Source of the DNA: DATARH01 sp963705325 | GTDB lineage: Bacteria; Pseudomonadota; Alphaproteobacteria; ATCC43930; CGMCC-115725 | Length of the DNA: 64,000 nt | Direction of reading: 5' to 3' | Assembly: GCA_963705325.1 (NCBI GenBank) | Contig: OY970069.1 | Location: 5,084,001-5,148,000, forward strand | Part shown: positions 16,760-26,782 of the stretch, piece by piece | Layout of the letters: each line of letters starts with the position of its first letter | How positions within the stretch are numbered: the stretch's first letter is position 1 | Notes under the pieces: model-generated | Told to the model about the DNA's origin: nothing | Seen by the model: only the letters and a program-made list of their open reading frames with translations | Databases searched by the model: none | Translations under genes and position numbers: made by a program

Positions 16760-19518
16760 GGTTGCGTCAGCCGCTGCCACCAACCGCGACGCGGCGTTTC
16801 CGGCTTGTCGATAACCGGGTGAACGTCGATCGCGGGCGGCGTCGGCCTGGGCTCGGATTTTGCGCGAGACGCGCGTACCCGTTTGGGTGGGGCATTAGCG
16901 GGTTCGGGCATCGGCCCCGGTTCGGCGGCAGGGATCTCCGAACTCTCGATAGCTGCCTCGACGATCGCTTCCGCGTCGGCCGTTGTTGGTCCGACGGGTG
17001 TGGGCGGCGTCTCGGCCGCGACGGCAGGCTCGACCGCCGGCAACGATTCGGGGATCTCGGCCACAGCCACGGCTTCGACCGCGGGAATCTCCGCACCTTC
17101 GATCGCAGCCTCGACCATATCCTCGACCATTTCGGGAGCCGACTCGACCCGCGTTCCGGATACGCCGTTCTCGACGAGCGCGCCGTCGCGGTTGCGCCAG
17201 CGGCCGCCGCCACGACGGCCTCGCCGCCGGCGGCGCCGTTCGCCATCATTTTCGCGTTCAGCTCCCTCGGCGGCAGAGGGTCTCGGCTCATGAGGCCCGT
17301 CAACGCCGTTCGCAACGGCAACATATTGCGCGCTTTCCGGCAGGCGCGGCTCGTGACTCTCGTCAGGACGATGCTCACGGCTGCCGTCGCCGCGCCGCCC
17401 GCGGCGCCGGCGTCGGCGGCGCCCACCGCGCTCTTCGTCGTCGCGCTCGCGCGCCCGGTCACTCTCGGTGCTGCCCCGCGCTGCCTCCACGACATCCTCG
17501 GCCTCGGCGGCGTCCACGTCGCTTTCGTCTCCAATCTCCGTCGCCGAAGGCTGCGGCAGCCGCGGCGTAGGCGCTTCGCCGGCGGCGTAAGCGCGCAGCC
17601 GCTCGAGGCGGAAATTCGGTGGTATCAGCGTGTCGTCCTGTCCGACCGCGACCCGCAATCCATAACGCGCCTCAATTTGCGTCAGCGAATCGCGTTTCTG
17701 GTTCAGAATGTAGAGAGCGACGGTGGTGGGGACATAGACGCAGATTTCCGCCGAACGGCCGCGCGCGCCCTCTTCCTCGATCGATCGCAGCACGTAAAGG
17801 GCGGTCGACTTGGTCGAGCGGATGAAGCCGGCGCCGCCGCAATGAGGGCAAGGCTGCGTCGAGGCCTCGGCCAATGACGGGCGCAACCGCTGCCGCGACA
17901 TCTCCATGAGTCCGAAGGGGCTGATCCTGCCGACCTGGATGCGGGCACGATCGTTCTTCAAGGCCTCTTTGAGCCGGCGCTCCACCGCCGAATTGTGGCG
18001 GTGCTCCTCCATGTCAATGAAATCGATGACGATAAGACCGGCAAGGTCGCGTAACCGCAGTTGGCGGGCGATCTCGTCCGACGCCTCGAGATTGGTTTTG
18101 AGCGCCGTCTCCTCGATATTGCGCTCGCGCGTCGCTCGCCCGGAATTGACGTCGATGGCGACCAGCGCCTCGGTCTGGTTGATGACGACGTAACCGCCCG
18201 AGCGCAGTTGCGCCACCGGCGAGTGGGCGGCATCAATCTGGCTTTCGACCTGGAAACGGTGAAACAGGCTGATCTGCGGATCACGGTACGGTTGCACTCG
18301 GCGCGCATGGCTCGGCATGAGCATGCGCATAAAGTCTTTGGCGGTGCGGTACCCCTCCTCGCCCTCGACGATGACCTCATCGATATCGCGGGCATACAGG
18401 TCGCGAATGGACCGCTTGATCAGGTTGCCTTCCTCATGGATCAGAGTCGGCGCCGTCGACTTCAGGGTGAGGTCCCGAATCTCGCTCCACAGCCGCACTA
18501 GATATTCATAGTCGCGCTTGATCTCGGCCTTGGAACGCTCGGCCCCCGCAGTACGGACGATGACCCCCATTCCCTCCGGGATATCAAGGTCTTCGAGGAT
18601 CTCCTTCAGCCGACGGCGATCGCTGAGACTGACGATCTTGCGCGAAACGCCCCCGCCGCGCGCCGTGTTCGGCATCAGCACGCAATATCGGCCGGCGAGC
18701 GAGAGATAGGTGGTAAGCGCCGCGCCTTTGTTGCCGCGCTCTTCCTTGGCGACCTGCACCAGCATGATCTGCCGGCGCTTGACCACTTCCTGGATCTTGT
18801 AGTGACGGTGGCGATGATCCGCCCGTCGGCGCTGCTCGCCGGCCTCCTCCGCCTCGTCATCGTCGAGAGTATCGACCTCTTCGATCGTTGGCACCGCTTC
18901 GGGTGCGACCAACTCGAAAAACGGCTCGCGAGCAACCGCCACCTCGATTGGTGCGGCGGCCTCCTCATTGGCGATATCATCTGCCCGCATCTCTTCGATC
19001 GCCGGCTGTTCTGGTCCCGACTCAAGCTCGCTCTTGGCTAAGAGCTCCGATGCGGCCGCTGGCTCAAGATCGGGCTGGGGCTGATCGTCGGTTTCAGCGA
19101 TAATTACCGGCTCCGCCAGGGTCTGAGCCTGTTCGATCGCCGCTTCCTGAGCCTCCAACGTTACCGCCGCAGTGTCGCCATCGACCGGAGCGTTGGCGCT
19201 TGCACCGTCGGGCAACTCCGAGAGCCGCTCACCGAGTGGCGCATCGTATTCCGTGCCTTCACGGTCGCTGACCGGGATGCGATAGTAATCAGCATGGATT
19301 TCGCTGAACGCGAGGAAGCCGTGACGGTTGCCGCCATAGTCGATAAAAGCGGCCTGAAGCGACGGCTCTACCCGGGTGACCTTCGCGAGATAAATGTTTC
19401 CTTTGACTTGCTTCTTGGTCGACGACTCGAAATCGAACTCTTCAAGCCGGTTACCGCTGAGTACCACCACCCGAGTCTCCTCGGGATGAGCGGCGTCGAT
19501 AAGCATACGTTTTCCCAT
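16756..19518 (-). CDS. rne: Ribonuclease E
   Basis: 920 residues from the ATG at 19,518 (MGKRMLIDAAHPEETRVVV, the usual alphaproteobacterial start). The S1 domain begins around residue 35 (VKGNIYLAKVTRVEPSLQAAFIDYG) and is interrupted by an acidic insertion of roughly 170 residues, as in other members of this class. The catalytic core has FIDMEEHRHN, and the zinc-link CPHC lies in STQPCPHCGGAGF. The C-terminal third is disordered, with two Arg-rich clusters (RRRRRRGRRG) likely to bind RNA, and Glu/Ala-rich stretches that would scaffold the degradosome. It initiates mRNA decay and rRNA processing. Confidence 0.95.
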   Translation of the reverse strand: MGKRMLIDAAHPEETRVVVLSGNRLEEFDFESSTKKQVKGNIYLAKVTRVEPSLQAAFIDYGGNRHGFLAFSEIHADYYRIPVSDREGTEYDAPLGERLSELPDGASANAPVDGDTAAVTLEAQEAAIEQAQTLAEPVIIAETDDQPQPDLEPAAASELLAKSELESGPEQPAIEEMRADDIANEEAAAPIEVAVAREPFFELVAPEAVPTIEEVDTLDDDEAEEAGEQRRRADHRHRHYKIQEVVKRRQIMLVQVAKEERGNKGAALTTYLSLAGRYCVLMPNTARGGGVSRKIVSLSDRRRLKEILEDLDIPEGMGVIVRTAGAERSKAEIKRDYEYLVRLWSEIRDLTLKSTAPTLIHEEGNLIKRSIRDLYARDIDEVIVEGEEGYRTAKDFMRMLMPSHARRVQPYRDPQISLFHRFQVESQIDAAHSPVAQLRSGGYVVINQTEALVAIDVNSGRATRERNIEETALKTNLEASDEIARQLRLRDLAGLIVIDFIDMEEHRHNSAVERRLKEALKNDRARIQVGRISPFGLMEMSRQRLRPSLAEASTQPCPHCGGAGFIRSTKSTALYVLRSIEEEGARGRSAEICVYVPTTVALYILNQKRDSLTQIEARYGLRVAVGQDDTLIPPNFRLERLRAYAAGEAPTPRLPQPSATEIGDESDVDAAEAEDVVEAARGSTESDRARERDDEERGGRRRRRRRGRRGDGSREHRPDESHEPRLPESAQYVAVANGVDGPHEPRPSAAEGAERENDGERRRRRRGRRGGGRWRNRDGALVENGVSGTRVESAPEMVEDMVEAAIEGAEIPAVEAVAVAEIPESLPAVEPAVAAETPPTPVGPTTADAEAIVEAAIESSEIPAAEPGPMPEPANAPPKRVRASRAKSEPRPTPPAIDVHPVIDKPETPRRGWWQRLTQP

Positions 19519-20006
19519 TCGGGTAAACTCCGGGACGCACGGCCAGGGCAAAAGCGGGCCGTGGCGCGGTCCATTGTTCAAGGAGACCGTACGTACCCGT
19601 CGGAGCGTCGCGGAAATCTGTCATGGGCGTCGCGGTTCGAAGGCTCGTACCCGGTCTCGGGTTAAGTAAATTCGCATCGCTCGGTGCTTCTGCGGCAAGC
19701 AGCTTGCCGACGGTGCCTAGCGAGCATCCCAACGCCGCCGGACGATGAGGCCCGCTCGGCGAAATTCGCAACATCAAATGTAACGTCGGTGCCTCGCAAC
19801 GACAATGATTTCGTCTGCCGCAGCAGTTGCAACCGCGGTTCGGCATACCATTTTCGTCATCGGTAGTTGCCGATCCAAGGCCATGGCACAACCAAATCGG
19901 ACTTGGAAAGAACCGATGCTTGGCGCATAAGGGCGAGCCGTGCTCATCGACCGAGCGCAGCGGCCCAAGCCCCGAATCGCCGCCGCCATTATGGAGCGCG
20001 CAGCGT
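19519..20006. other. 488-base divergent intergenic region between rne and mrcA
   Basis: No convincing gene. It should hold the rne leader and both promoters. Short hairpin GGCAAG-CAG-CTTGCC near 19,697-19,711. Many alphaproteobacteria have an N-acetylmuramoyl-L-alanine amidase gene in this position; none is present here. Confidence 0.55.
19777..19805 (-). promoter_or_regulatory. Candidate promoter for rne
   Basis: On the minus strand TTGTCG (19,805-19,800), 17 bases, then TACATT (19,782-19,777); each hexamer matches four of six consensus positions. It would give a leader of about 250 bases, in keeping with the long, autoregulated rne leaders known from other proteobacteria. Weak evidence. 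Confidence 0.3.
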
Positions 20007-22509
20007 TTGCGTACCTTGATCAAGCTTGTCCGCTTCCTGTTCGTGTGTGCCGTGCTGGTGGCGATCCTCGGCGGCGGGTTCGCCGGCCTGACTATTTGGT
20101 ATTTCGGGCGTGATCTGCCGGACTACCAGCAGCTCGCGCGCTACCAGCCGCCGATCACGACGCGAATTCTCGCCGGTGACGGCAGGCTGCTGGCCGAATA
20201 CGCCACCGAGAAGCGTGTCTTCGTGCCGATCACCGCGATCCCCAAGGAAATCATCGCTGCCTTCCTGGCCGCGGAGGACAAGAACTTCTACTCGCATCAC
20301 GGCTTCGACCCAATCGCGATGCTACGAGCGGCGGTGATCGATATCAGCCATTGGCATTGCAACTCGTCGTCCGGTCGGCGCCTCGACCATCACGCAGCAG
20401 GTCGCGAAAAACATGCTGCTGACCAACGAATTGTCGATCGAGCGCAAGATTAAGGAGGTGCTGCTCGCCTCCCGCATCGACGACGCGCTATCAAAGGACC
20501 GCATTCTCGAACTCTATCTCAACGAAATTTATCTGGGCGGCGGTGCCTATGGCGTCGCGGCGGCTGCGCTTACCTATTTCGGCAAGCCGCTCGACGAGCT
20601 CACGCTCGCCGAAGCCGCCTTTCTCGCCGGGTTGCCCAAAGCACCCAACAACTACAACCCGGAGAAGTACCAGCAGGCCGCGCGGATACGGCGCGACTGG
20701 GTCATCGACCGCATGCTCGAGAACGGCGATATCACTGCGGCGCAGGCCACGGCCGCCAAAGCCGACCCGGTGACAATGCACCACCGCAGAGCAACTGATA
20801 CCGTCACTGCCGCTTATTTCGCCGAAGAGGTTCGGCGTGAGCTTATCGCCCGATTTGGCGAAAAGATGGTCTACGAGGGTGGCCTCACCGTGCGCACCAG
20901 CCTCGATCCGACGCTCCAGGCCGCCGCCGACAAGGCATTACGCAACGGGCTCATCGCCCACGACCGCGCAAATGGCGGATGGCGTGGCGCGATCAATCAC
21001 ATCGAGCCCAACGGCGACTGGACCGCCGCCTTGGCGGCGCAGCCGCTGCCGGCAGGCGCAGCTGCGGTTGGCTGGCAGCTCGCCATGGTGATGCGCACTG
21101 AAAGCGATGGCGCCGCGATCGGCTTCAAGGATGGCTCAACCGGGCATATCCCGTTCGCGGAGATGCGCTGGGCCCGGCCATTACGCGACGATGGAACGCT
21201 CGGCGCTTTCCCTCGCAGCGCCGCGGACGTGGTCAAACCCGGCGACGTGATTCTGGTCGAACCGCTGCAAGAGGCCGCGCCTGCCCCCGCGAAGACGGTA
21301 CACAGCGCGAAAGTCGTAACGCCACCGCCACCCAAGGGACCGCAATTCAATCTCTGCCAAATCCCGGAAGTATCCGGTGCGCTAGTGACGATTGACCCGC
21401 ATACCGGCCGAGTGTTGGCAATGAGCGGCGGCTTCAGCTTCGAGATCAGTCAGTTCAACCGCGCCACCCAGGCCAAGCGCCAGCCCGGCTCGGCGATCAA
21501 ACCATTCATCTACCTTACCGCGCTTGAACACGGGTTTACCCCCTCGACGCTCGTGCTCGACGGCCCGCTGTCGCTGAGTCAGGGTCCAGGCCTGCCGCCG
21601 TGGACGCCGGGCAATTACGAGTCCGACAGCTTTCGCGGGCCGACCCCGCTCGCGGTCGCGCTCGCCCACTCGCTCAATACCGTCGCGGCCCGCTTGGGGG
21701 CGATCCTCGGCATGGATGCCGTCGGCGAGAACGTCGAGGGCTTCGGCGTGATGGATCACATGCCGCGCGAATATTCGATGTCGCTGGGCGCCGGCGAAAC
21801 CACACCGCTGCGCCTCACCGCGGCGTACGCGATGCTGGTGGATGGCGGTAAGCGCCTCATCCCGACCTTGATTGACAGCGTGCAGGACCGCAACGGCGTC
21901 ACGATCTTCCGCGCCGACCAGCGTCCGTGCCCAGACTGCAACAACGTCGAGTGGAACAACCAGACGCCGCCAGTGATCCCCGACACCCGAGAGCAGATCG
22001 CCGATCCGCAATCGACCTATCAGCTCGTCCAGATGATGCAGGGCGTCGTGCAGCGCGGCACCGGCAGCAAGGTCGCGGCAGTCGGCAAACCGATCGCCGG
22101 CAAGACCGGCACCACCAGCGACTGGCGCGACGCGTGGTTTGTCGGGTTCACGCCGAACCTGGCCGCCGGCGTGTATGTCGGCTACGACGATCACGACAGC
22201 CTTGGCCGTGGACAGCAGGCGGCGGTGGTTGCCGCCCCGGTGTTCCGCGACTACATGATCGCGGTGCTTAAGGACGCGCCCCCGACGGAGTTCCACATTC
22301 CGTCCGGCCTGCAAATGATCCGGGTCAATCCTGACACGATGCAGCCACCGCAAGCGGGCGAGCCGGCGGTTTATTTCGCCTACAAACCCGGTACCGCGCC
22401 GGACAAGGACACAGACCTCGGGTTGCGCGGGGTGCCCGGAGAAACAGACGCTGATTCCGCATCGGATAACCCACGCGAACCGATGCGCGGAACCGGTGGA
22501 TTATACTAG
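20007..22509 (+). pseudogene. mrcA: Penicillin-binding protein 1A, broken by a frameshift in the transglycosylase domain
   Basis: A class A PBP read in two frames. Frame one (from about TTG 20,007) gives the membrane anchor and the transglycosylase start with catalytic Glu in AAEDKNFYSHHG. It then garbles after ISHWHCNS; the next motif RRPVGASTITQQVAKN appears only one base out of phase from 20,368, and the second frame continues to the stop through ERKIKEVLLASRI, the transpeptidase SxxK (GSAIKP), SLN and KTGTT motifs. One extra base within about 20,353-20,370 explains it. No slippery site is evident, so it is either a sequencing error or a real disruption. prfB follows 20 bases later. Confidence 0.85.
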
Positions 22510-22529
22510 ATAGGCCGAAGGAAACACCC

Positions 22530-23661
22530 ATGCGCGCCGAGACCCAAGCCCTCGCCGAAGGCATCGAGAAATCGCTATCGCTGTTGCGGAGGCATCTTTG
22601 ACTGGGATGTCGCGACCGCGAAGCTTGAGGAACTGAACCACCGCGCCGAGGACCCCAAGCTGTGGGACGATCCGGACGCGGCGCAGGCACTGATGCGCGA
22701 GCGCACCCGGCTCGACAACCTGGTGGGTGGCTACCGCCGCATTGAGCAAGGTTACAAGGACGCGGTCGAGCTGATTGAGTTGGCGGAGGCCGAAGGCGAC
22801 GACGGCATCGTTAGGGAAGCCGAGACGACGCTCGAAAAGCTCCGCGCCGAGGCGGCGCAGCGCGAGCTCGAAAGCCTGCTCTCTGGCGAAGCCGACGCCA
22901 ACGATTGCTACCTCGAAGTCCACGCCGGCAGCGGCGGCACCGAAGCGCAGGACTGGGCCGAGATGCTGCTGCGCATGTATGTCCGCTGGGCCGAGGCGCA
23001 CGGCTACAAGGTCGAGTGGGTCGAGGAGAGCGCTGGCGAAGGCGCCGGCGTCAAATCCGCGACGGTCAGGGTCAACGGCCCAAATGCCTACGGCTGGCTC
23101 AAGACCGAGAGTGGGGTGCACCGCCTGGTGCGCATCTCGCCCTTCGACTCGGCGGCGCGGCGGCACACCAGCTTCGCCTCGGCCTGGGTCTACCCGGTGA
23201 TCGACGACAAGATCGAGATCGAGATCGAGGACAAGTACCTCCGCGTCGACACATACCGCTCGTCGGGTGCAGGCGGGCAGCATGTCAATAAGACCGATAG
23301 CGCGGTGCGCCTGACTTATCAGCCACCCGGCGCCGAGCCGGTCGCTGTCGCCTGTCAGAGCGAGCGCTCGCAGCACCAGAACCGGGCGCAGGCCTTCGCG
23401 ATGCTGCGCGCCCGGCTCTACGAGCTGGAGTTGCAGAAGCGCGAGGCGGCGACCGATGCGATGAACGCAACCAAGACCGATATCGGCTGGGGCCACCAGA
23501 TCCGGTCTTACGTGCTGCAGCCGTACCAGATGGTCAAAGATCTGCGCACCGGAGTCGAGATCGGCAATGCACCCGCGGTACTCGACGGAGATATCGATCG
23601 TTTTCTCTCGGCCGCGCTCGCCCAGCGCATCGAGGGCGCCGACGCGATCAAGACGCCGTAG
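22530..23661 (+). CDS. prfB: Peptide chain release factor 2, with programmed +1 frameshift
   Basis: Two-part coding sequence: 22,530-22,598 (23 codons) then, after skipping one base, 22,600-23,661, giving about 376 residues. The ATG has AAGGA seven bases upstream. The protein has the RF2 stop-recognition motif SPF (RISPFDSAARRH) and the catalytic GGQ (SSGAGGQHVNK). It releases peptides at UGA and UAA. The in-frame UGA lets RF2 level control its own synthesis. It follows mrcA closely, the conserved order in this class. Confidence 0.95.
22588..22602 (+). promoter_or_regulatory. prfB +1 ribosomal frameshift site
   Basis: An internal Shine-Dalgarno GGAGG (22,588-22,592), a three-base spacer CAT, then CTT TGA C (22,596-22,602). 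This is the textbook RF2 arrangement: the ribosome pauses at UGA when RF2 is scarce and slips from CUU to UUU, continuing at GAC. Reading GAC onward gives the RF2 sequence DWDVATAKLEELNHRAEDP. Confidence 0.95.
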
Positions 23662-23662
23662 T

Positions 23663-24991
23663 TTATGCGGCCGCCGCCTCACTTGGGACTAAACCAGCAC
23701 GCAGGCGCCAAAACACCGCCGCGACGCCGAGAGTCAGAACCCCGGTCAGCAGGAACAGCTGCGGCACGCTGACCCCCGCGGCGACCAGGGCGATTACCGC
23801 CAGCGCCGACAGCACCATCGCGGCAGCGTTGACGACGTTGTTGGCGCCGATCGCGCGGGCGCGGCGATGCTCGTCGCCGGCGGTCTGCAATAGCGCGTAG
23901 AGCGGCAAGATGAAAACACCGCCCGAGGCAGCGATGCCGAAGAGGGCGACCAGGATCACCCAACTCGCCGGGTGGCCGAGGAACTCGCCAACGGTCAGCA
24001 ACGCTCCGGTGTAGGGGCCGCCACCCGGGCTCGCCGCCCATAGCAGGATCGAGAAAAGCGCAATGCCGAGCCCGGCCCAGGGCACGACCCGGGCGCTGAT
24101 CCGGCCCTTGAGGATGCGGTTGCCGAGCAGCGACCCGCACCCGACCCCGACCGAGAATACGGTGAGGAACAGGGTCACCACCGCCTCCTCGCTGTTCAAA
24201 TAAAGGTGCACATAGGTCGGGAATTGCGACAGGTAGGTTGCGCCGACCAGCCAGAACCACGAGATGCCGAGGATCGAGCGGAAGCGCACCCGCTCGTGTC
24301 GCGCATCGGCGATCAGGCGCGCGGTCGCGGCGACGAAATTGATGTTGACCCGGGCACGGGCCACGCCCGGCGCGGTCGCCGGGATCGAGCGGCTGCACAA
24401 ATAGGCGGCGAGCGCGATCAGCACAATCAGCGCCGCCACCAGCTTCGCGCCGTGCTCCCCGGCGATCAGCATCCCGGCGATGGTGCCGAAGAGGATCGCG
24501 AGGAACGTCCCCGCCTCGACCAGCGCGTTGCCGAGCAAAAGGTCGTCGAGCCCCAGCAGGTCGGGCAGGATCGCGTATTTGAGCGGGCCGAAAAACGTCG
24601 CCTCGATGCCCATCACAAACAGGAGCGCCAGGAGGGTGACGGGGCTGCCGTAAATCACCCCGGCGGCGGCGGCCAGCATCACCGCGATCTCGGAGAGCTT
24701 GATGATGCGGATAAGCCGCGCCTTGTCGAGCGCATCGGCGAGCTCCCCGGCGGTCGCGGACAACAGAAAGAACGGCAGGATGAAGAGCCCGCCGGCGAGC
24801 GGGATCAGGATGCCCGCCGACATCCCTTCGGCCATCTCCGGCCGGTAGGCCAGCATCAGCACCAGCGCGTTCTTCAGCGCGTTGTCGTTGAAGGCGGAGA
24901 GAAATTGCGTCGCGAACAAGGGCCCGAAGCGGCGCGATCCGAGCAGCGCCGCCGCCCCGCTTTGACTCCCACCCGGCTTCGCCTCGTCCAT
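23663..24991 (-). CDS. MFS transporter, LplT-like (lysophospholipid family)
   Basis: About 442 residues from the ATG at 24,991, with 12 membrane segments. FATQFLSAFNDNALKNALVLM in the first helix and ATFFGPLKYAILPDLL are characteristic of LplT and of the MFS half of fused acyltransferase (Aas-type) proteins. LplT flips lysophospholipids inward for re-acylation. No acyltransferase domain or gene is attached here, so the partner, if any, lies elsewhere. Convergent with prfB, one base apart. Confidence 0.85.
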   Translation of the reverse strand: MDEAKPGGSQSGAAALLGSRRFGPLFATQFLSAFNDNALKNALVLMLAYRPEMAEGMSAGILIPLAGGLFILPFFLLSATAGELADALDKARLIRIIKLSEIAVMLAAAAGVIYGSPVTLLALLFVMGIEATFFGPLKYAILPDLLGLDDLLLGNALVEAGTFLAILFGTIAGMLIAGEHGAKLVAALIVLIALAAYLCSRSIPATAPGVARARVNINFVAATARLIADARHERVRFRSILGISWFWLVGATYLSQFPTYVHLYLNSEEAVVTLFLTVFSVGVGCGSLLGNRILKGRISARVVPWAGLGIALFSILLWAASPGGGPYTGALLTVGEFLGHPASWVILVALFGIAASGGVFILPLYALLQTAGDEHRRARAIGANNVVNAAAMVLSALAVIALVAAGVSVPQLFLLTGVLTLGVAAVFWRLRAGLVPSEAAAA

Positions 24992-25030
24992 CTCGCCTAT
25001 CTCGCATAGTCGCTGGCGATAGGCGAGTAC

Positions 25031-25142
25031 GTCCTTCGAGGCCTCGCTGGCGCGAGGCGCCTCAGGGTGAGGACATTTCTTCATGCCACCCACAAACCAT
25101 CCCTCATCCTGAGGAGCGCCGTTAGGCGCGTCTCGAAGGACG
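25031..25142. repeat. Imperfect inverted repeat pair, alphaproteobacterial palindrome type
   Basis: Left arm 25,031-25,073 and right arm 25,102-25,142 are imperfect reverse complements. Both carry a TCCTCAxCCTGAGG core and end in TCGAAGGAC (as GTCCTTCGA on the left). Elements with this core are, to my recollection, dispersed in Bradyrhizobium-like genomes. The pair sits between divergent genes and the left arm lies 39 bases upstream of the LplT-like start. Confidence 0.7.
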
Positions 25143-25207
25143 CAATGCAGGTATTGCAGCGGTGTAGGCGTGACCGAAGCTGCGCAATCTGCTACCGAGG
25201 CGGCATC

Positions 25208-26596
25208 ATGGCCCTAAAGCTCTACAACTCGCTGACCCGGCGGAAGGAAGAGTTCCGCCCGCTCGATCCCAAGAACGTGCGTATGTATGTCTGCGGGCCG
25301 ACGGTCTACGACTACGCCCATATCGGCAACGCCCGCGCGGTCGTCGTCTTCGACCTGCTCTACCGCGTGCTGCGCCACGAATACGGCCCAGACCATGTCA
25401 AATACGTGCGCAACATCACCGACGTCGAAGACAAGATCATCGACGCGGCGCGCGCCAATAACGAGCCGATCGACGCGCTGACCGAGCGCACCGCCGCGAT
25501 CTTCCACGGGGACATGGCGGCGCTCGGCAACCTCGAGCCCGATGTCGAGCCGCGCGCCACCCAGCACATCCCGCAGATGATCGCGATGATCGAGAAACTG
25601 ATCGTGAGCGGCCACGCCTATGCGGCGCAAGGCCACGTGCTGTTTGCGGTCGCCTCGAAACCCGATTACGGCAAGCTGTCGCGACGCAGTCGCAAGGAGA
25701 TGATCGCCGGCGCCCGGGTTGAGGTCGCGCCGTACAAACAGGATCCCGGCGATTTCGTGCTGTGGAAGCCGTCAACACCCGAGCAGCCGGGCTGGGACAG
25801 CCCGTGGGGCCGCGGCCGGCCCGGCTGGCACATAGAATGCTCGGCGATGAGCGAGGCGCATCTCGGCGAGAACTTCGACATCCATGGCGGCGGCATCGAC
25901 CTCATTTTCCCGCACCACGAGAACGAGATCGCCCAGAGCGAGGCCGCGCATGGCGGCAAAACCTTCGTCAATTTCTGGGTGCATAACGGCTTTCTCTCGG
26001 TCGACAGCACCAAGATGTCAAAATCGCTGGGGAATTTCGTGACGGCGCACGAGGTGTTGAAGGAATGGTCGGGCGAGGTGGTTCGGCTGGCCCTGCTCTC
26101 GACCCATTACCGCGACCCGCTCGACTGGACGGAGCGGCGGTTGCAAGAGGCGAAGCAGACGTTGGACCGGTGGTATCGGGCGCTGGGCACGCCGCCCTAT
26201 GACGTTGCTAGTGAGACCCAGATCAAAGAGCGCGTCGCGCCAATAACCCAGGCTCTCGAAGATGATCTGAACTCCCCGCTCGCGATGACGGAGTTGCATT
26301 CCTTGGCGCGAAAAGTGACCCTGTACGACAAGACACAAGGACATGCAGCTAATCAGAAAGCCCTCCAGGTCGGCGGGCAACTGATGGGCCTGCTTCAACT
26401 ATCGGCGGACATATGGCTCCGCGGGCCAGATACGGATGTGCTGGACGAAGCCATCATCAGGACTCTGATCGAAGCACGAGCAGAGGCACGACGAGATCGG
26501 CGGTTTACCGAAGCTGACCGCATCCGCAATGAGCTAACGGAGAAAGGGATTTTTTTGGAGGACGGCCCGGGCGGGACGACCTGGCGGCGGGCTTAA
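25208..26596 (+). CDS. cysS: Cysteinyl-tRNA synthetase
   Basis: 462 residues from the ATG at 25,208 (MALKLYNSLTRRKEEF). Class I synthetase signatures are complete: MYVCGPTVYDYAHIGNAR contains the zinc cysteine and the HIGH-type motif HIGN, ECSAMS and HHENEIAQSE supply further zinc ligands, and KMSKSLGNF is the KMSKS loop. The C-terminal DALR-type helical domain is present. It charges tRNA-Cys. A longer reading frame begins in the upstream repeat and is not used. The last 400 bases have slightly lower GC than the front. Confidence 0.96.
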   Translation: MALKLYNSLTRRKEEFRPLDPKNVRMYVCGPTVYDYAHIGNARAVVVFDLLYRVLRHEYGPDHVKYVRNITDVEDKIIDAARANNEPIDALTERTAAIFHGDMAALGNLEPDVEPRATQHIPQMIAMIEKLIVSGHAYAAQGHVLFAVASKPDYGKLSRRSRKEMIAGARVEVAPYKQDPGDFVLWKPSTPEQPGWDSPWGRGRPGWHIECSAMSEAHLGENFDIHGGGIDLIFPHHENEIAQSEAAHGGKTFVNFWVHNGFLSVDSTKMSKSLGNFVTAHEVLKEWSGEVVRLALLSTHYRDPLDWTERRLQEAKQTLDRWYRALGTPPYDVASETQIKERVAPITQALEDDLNSPLAMTELHSLARKVTLYDKTQGHAANQKALQVGGQLMGLLQLSADIWLRGPDTDVLDEAIIRTLIEARAEARRDRRFTEADRIRNELTEKGIFLEDGPGGTTWRRA

Positions 26597-26623
26597 GGCT
26601 TTGAACTGCCGAATTTTCTTTAT

Positions 26624-26769
26624 TGTCATTCCGGGGGCCGAGCGGAGCGAGGCAGCCCGGAACCCATGCACACTGACTTGGACAGCAACGCTCCCGGTTC
26701 GGAGCCAATCTTGAAGCGGCAGCGTTCATGGGTTCCGGGTTCGCCTCTGCGACGCGCCCCGGAATGACA
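26624..26769. repeat. Nested inverted repeat upstream of trmJ
   Basis: Outer arms TGTCATTCCGGGG (26,624-26,636) and CCCCGGAATGACA (26,757-26,769) are exact reverse complements. Inner arms CCCGGAACCCATG (26,656-26,668) and CATGGGTTCCGGG (26,727-26,739) are also exact. The whole could fold into a long two-step stem. The type (TGTCATTCCGGGG...GGAATGACA) is familiar from alphaproteobacterial intergenic regions. It ends 13 bases before the trmJ start. Confidence 0.8.
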
Positions 26770-26782
26770 CGATTTATGAGCT

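Noticed and set aside
19827..20006. N-terminal extension of the mrcA frame
   Set aside because: No match to PBP N-termini; the membrane anchor begins just after TTG 20,007.
22599..22601. In-frame TGA in prfB as evidence of a pseudogene
   Set aside because: The surrounding CTTTGAC with GGAGG upstream is the known programmed frameshift signal.
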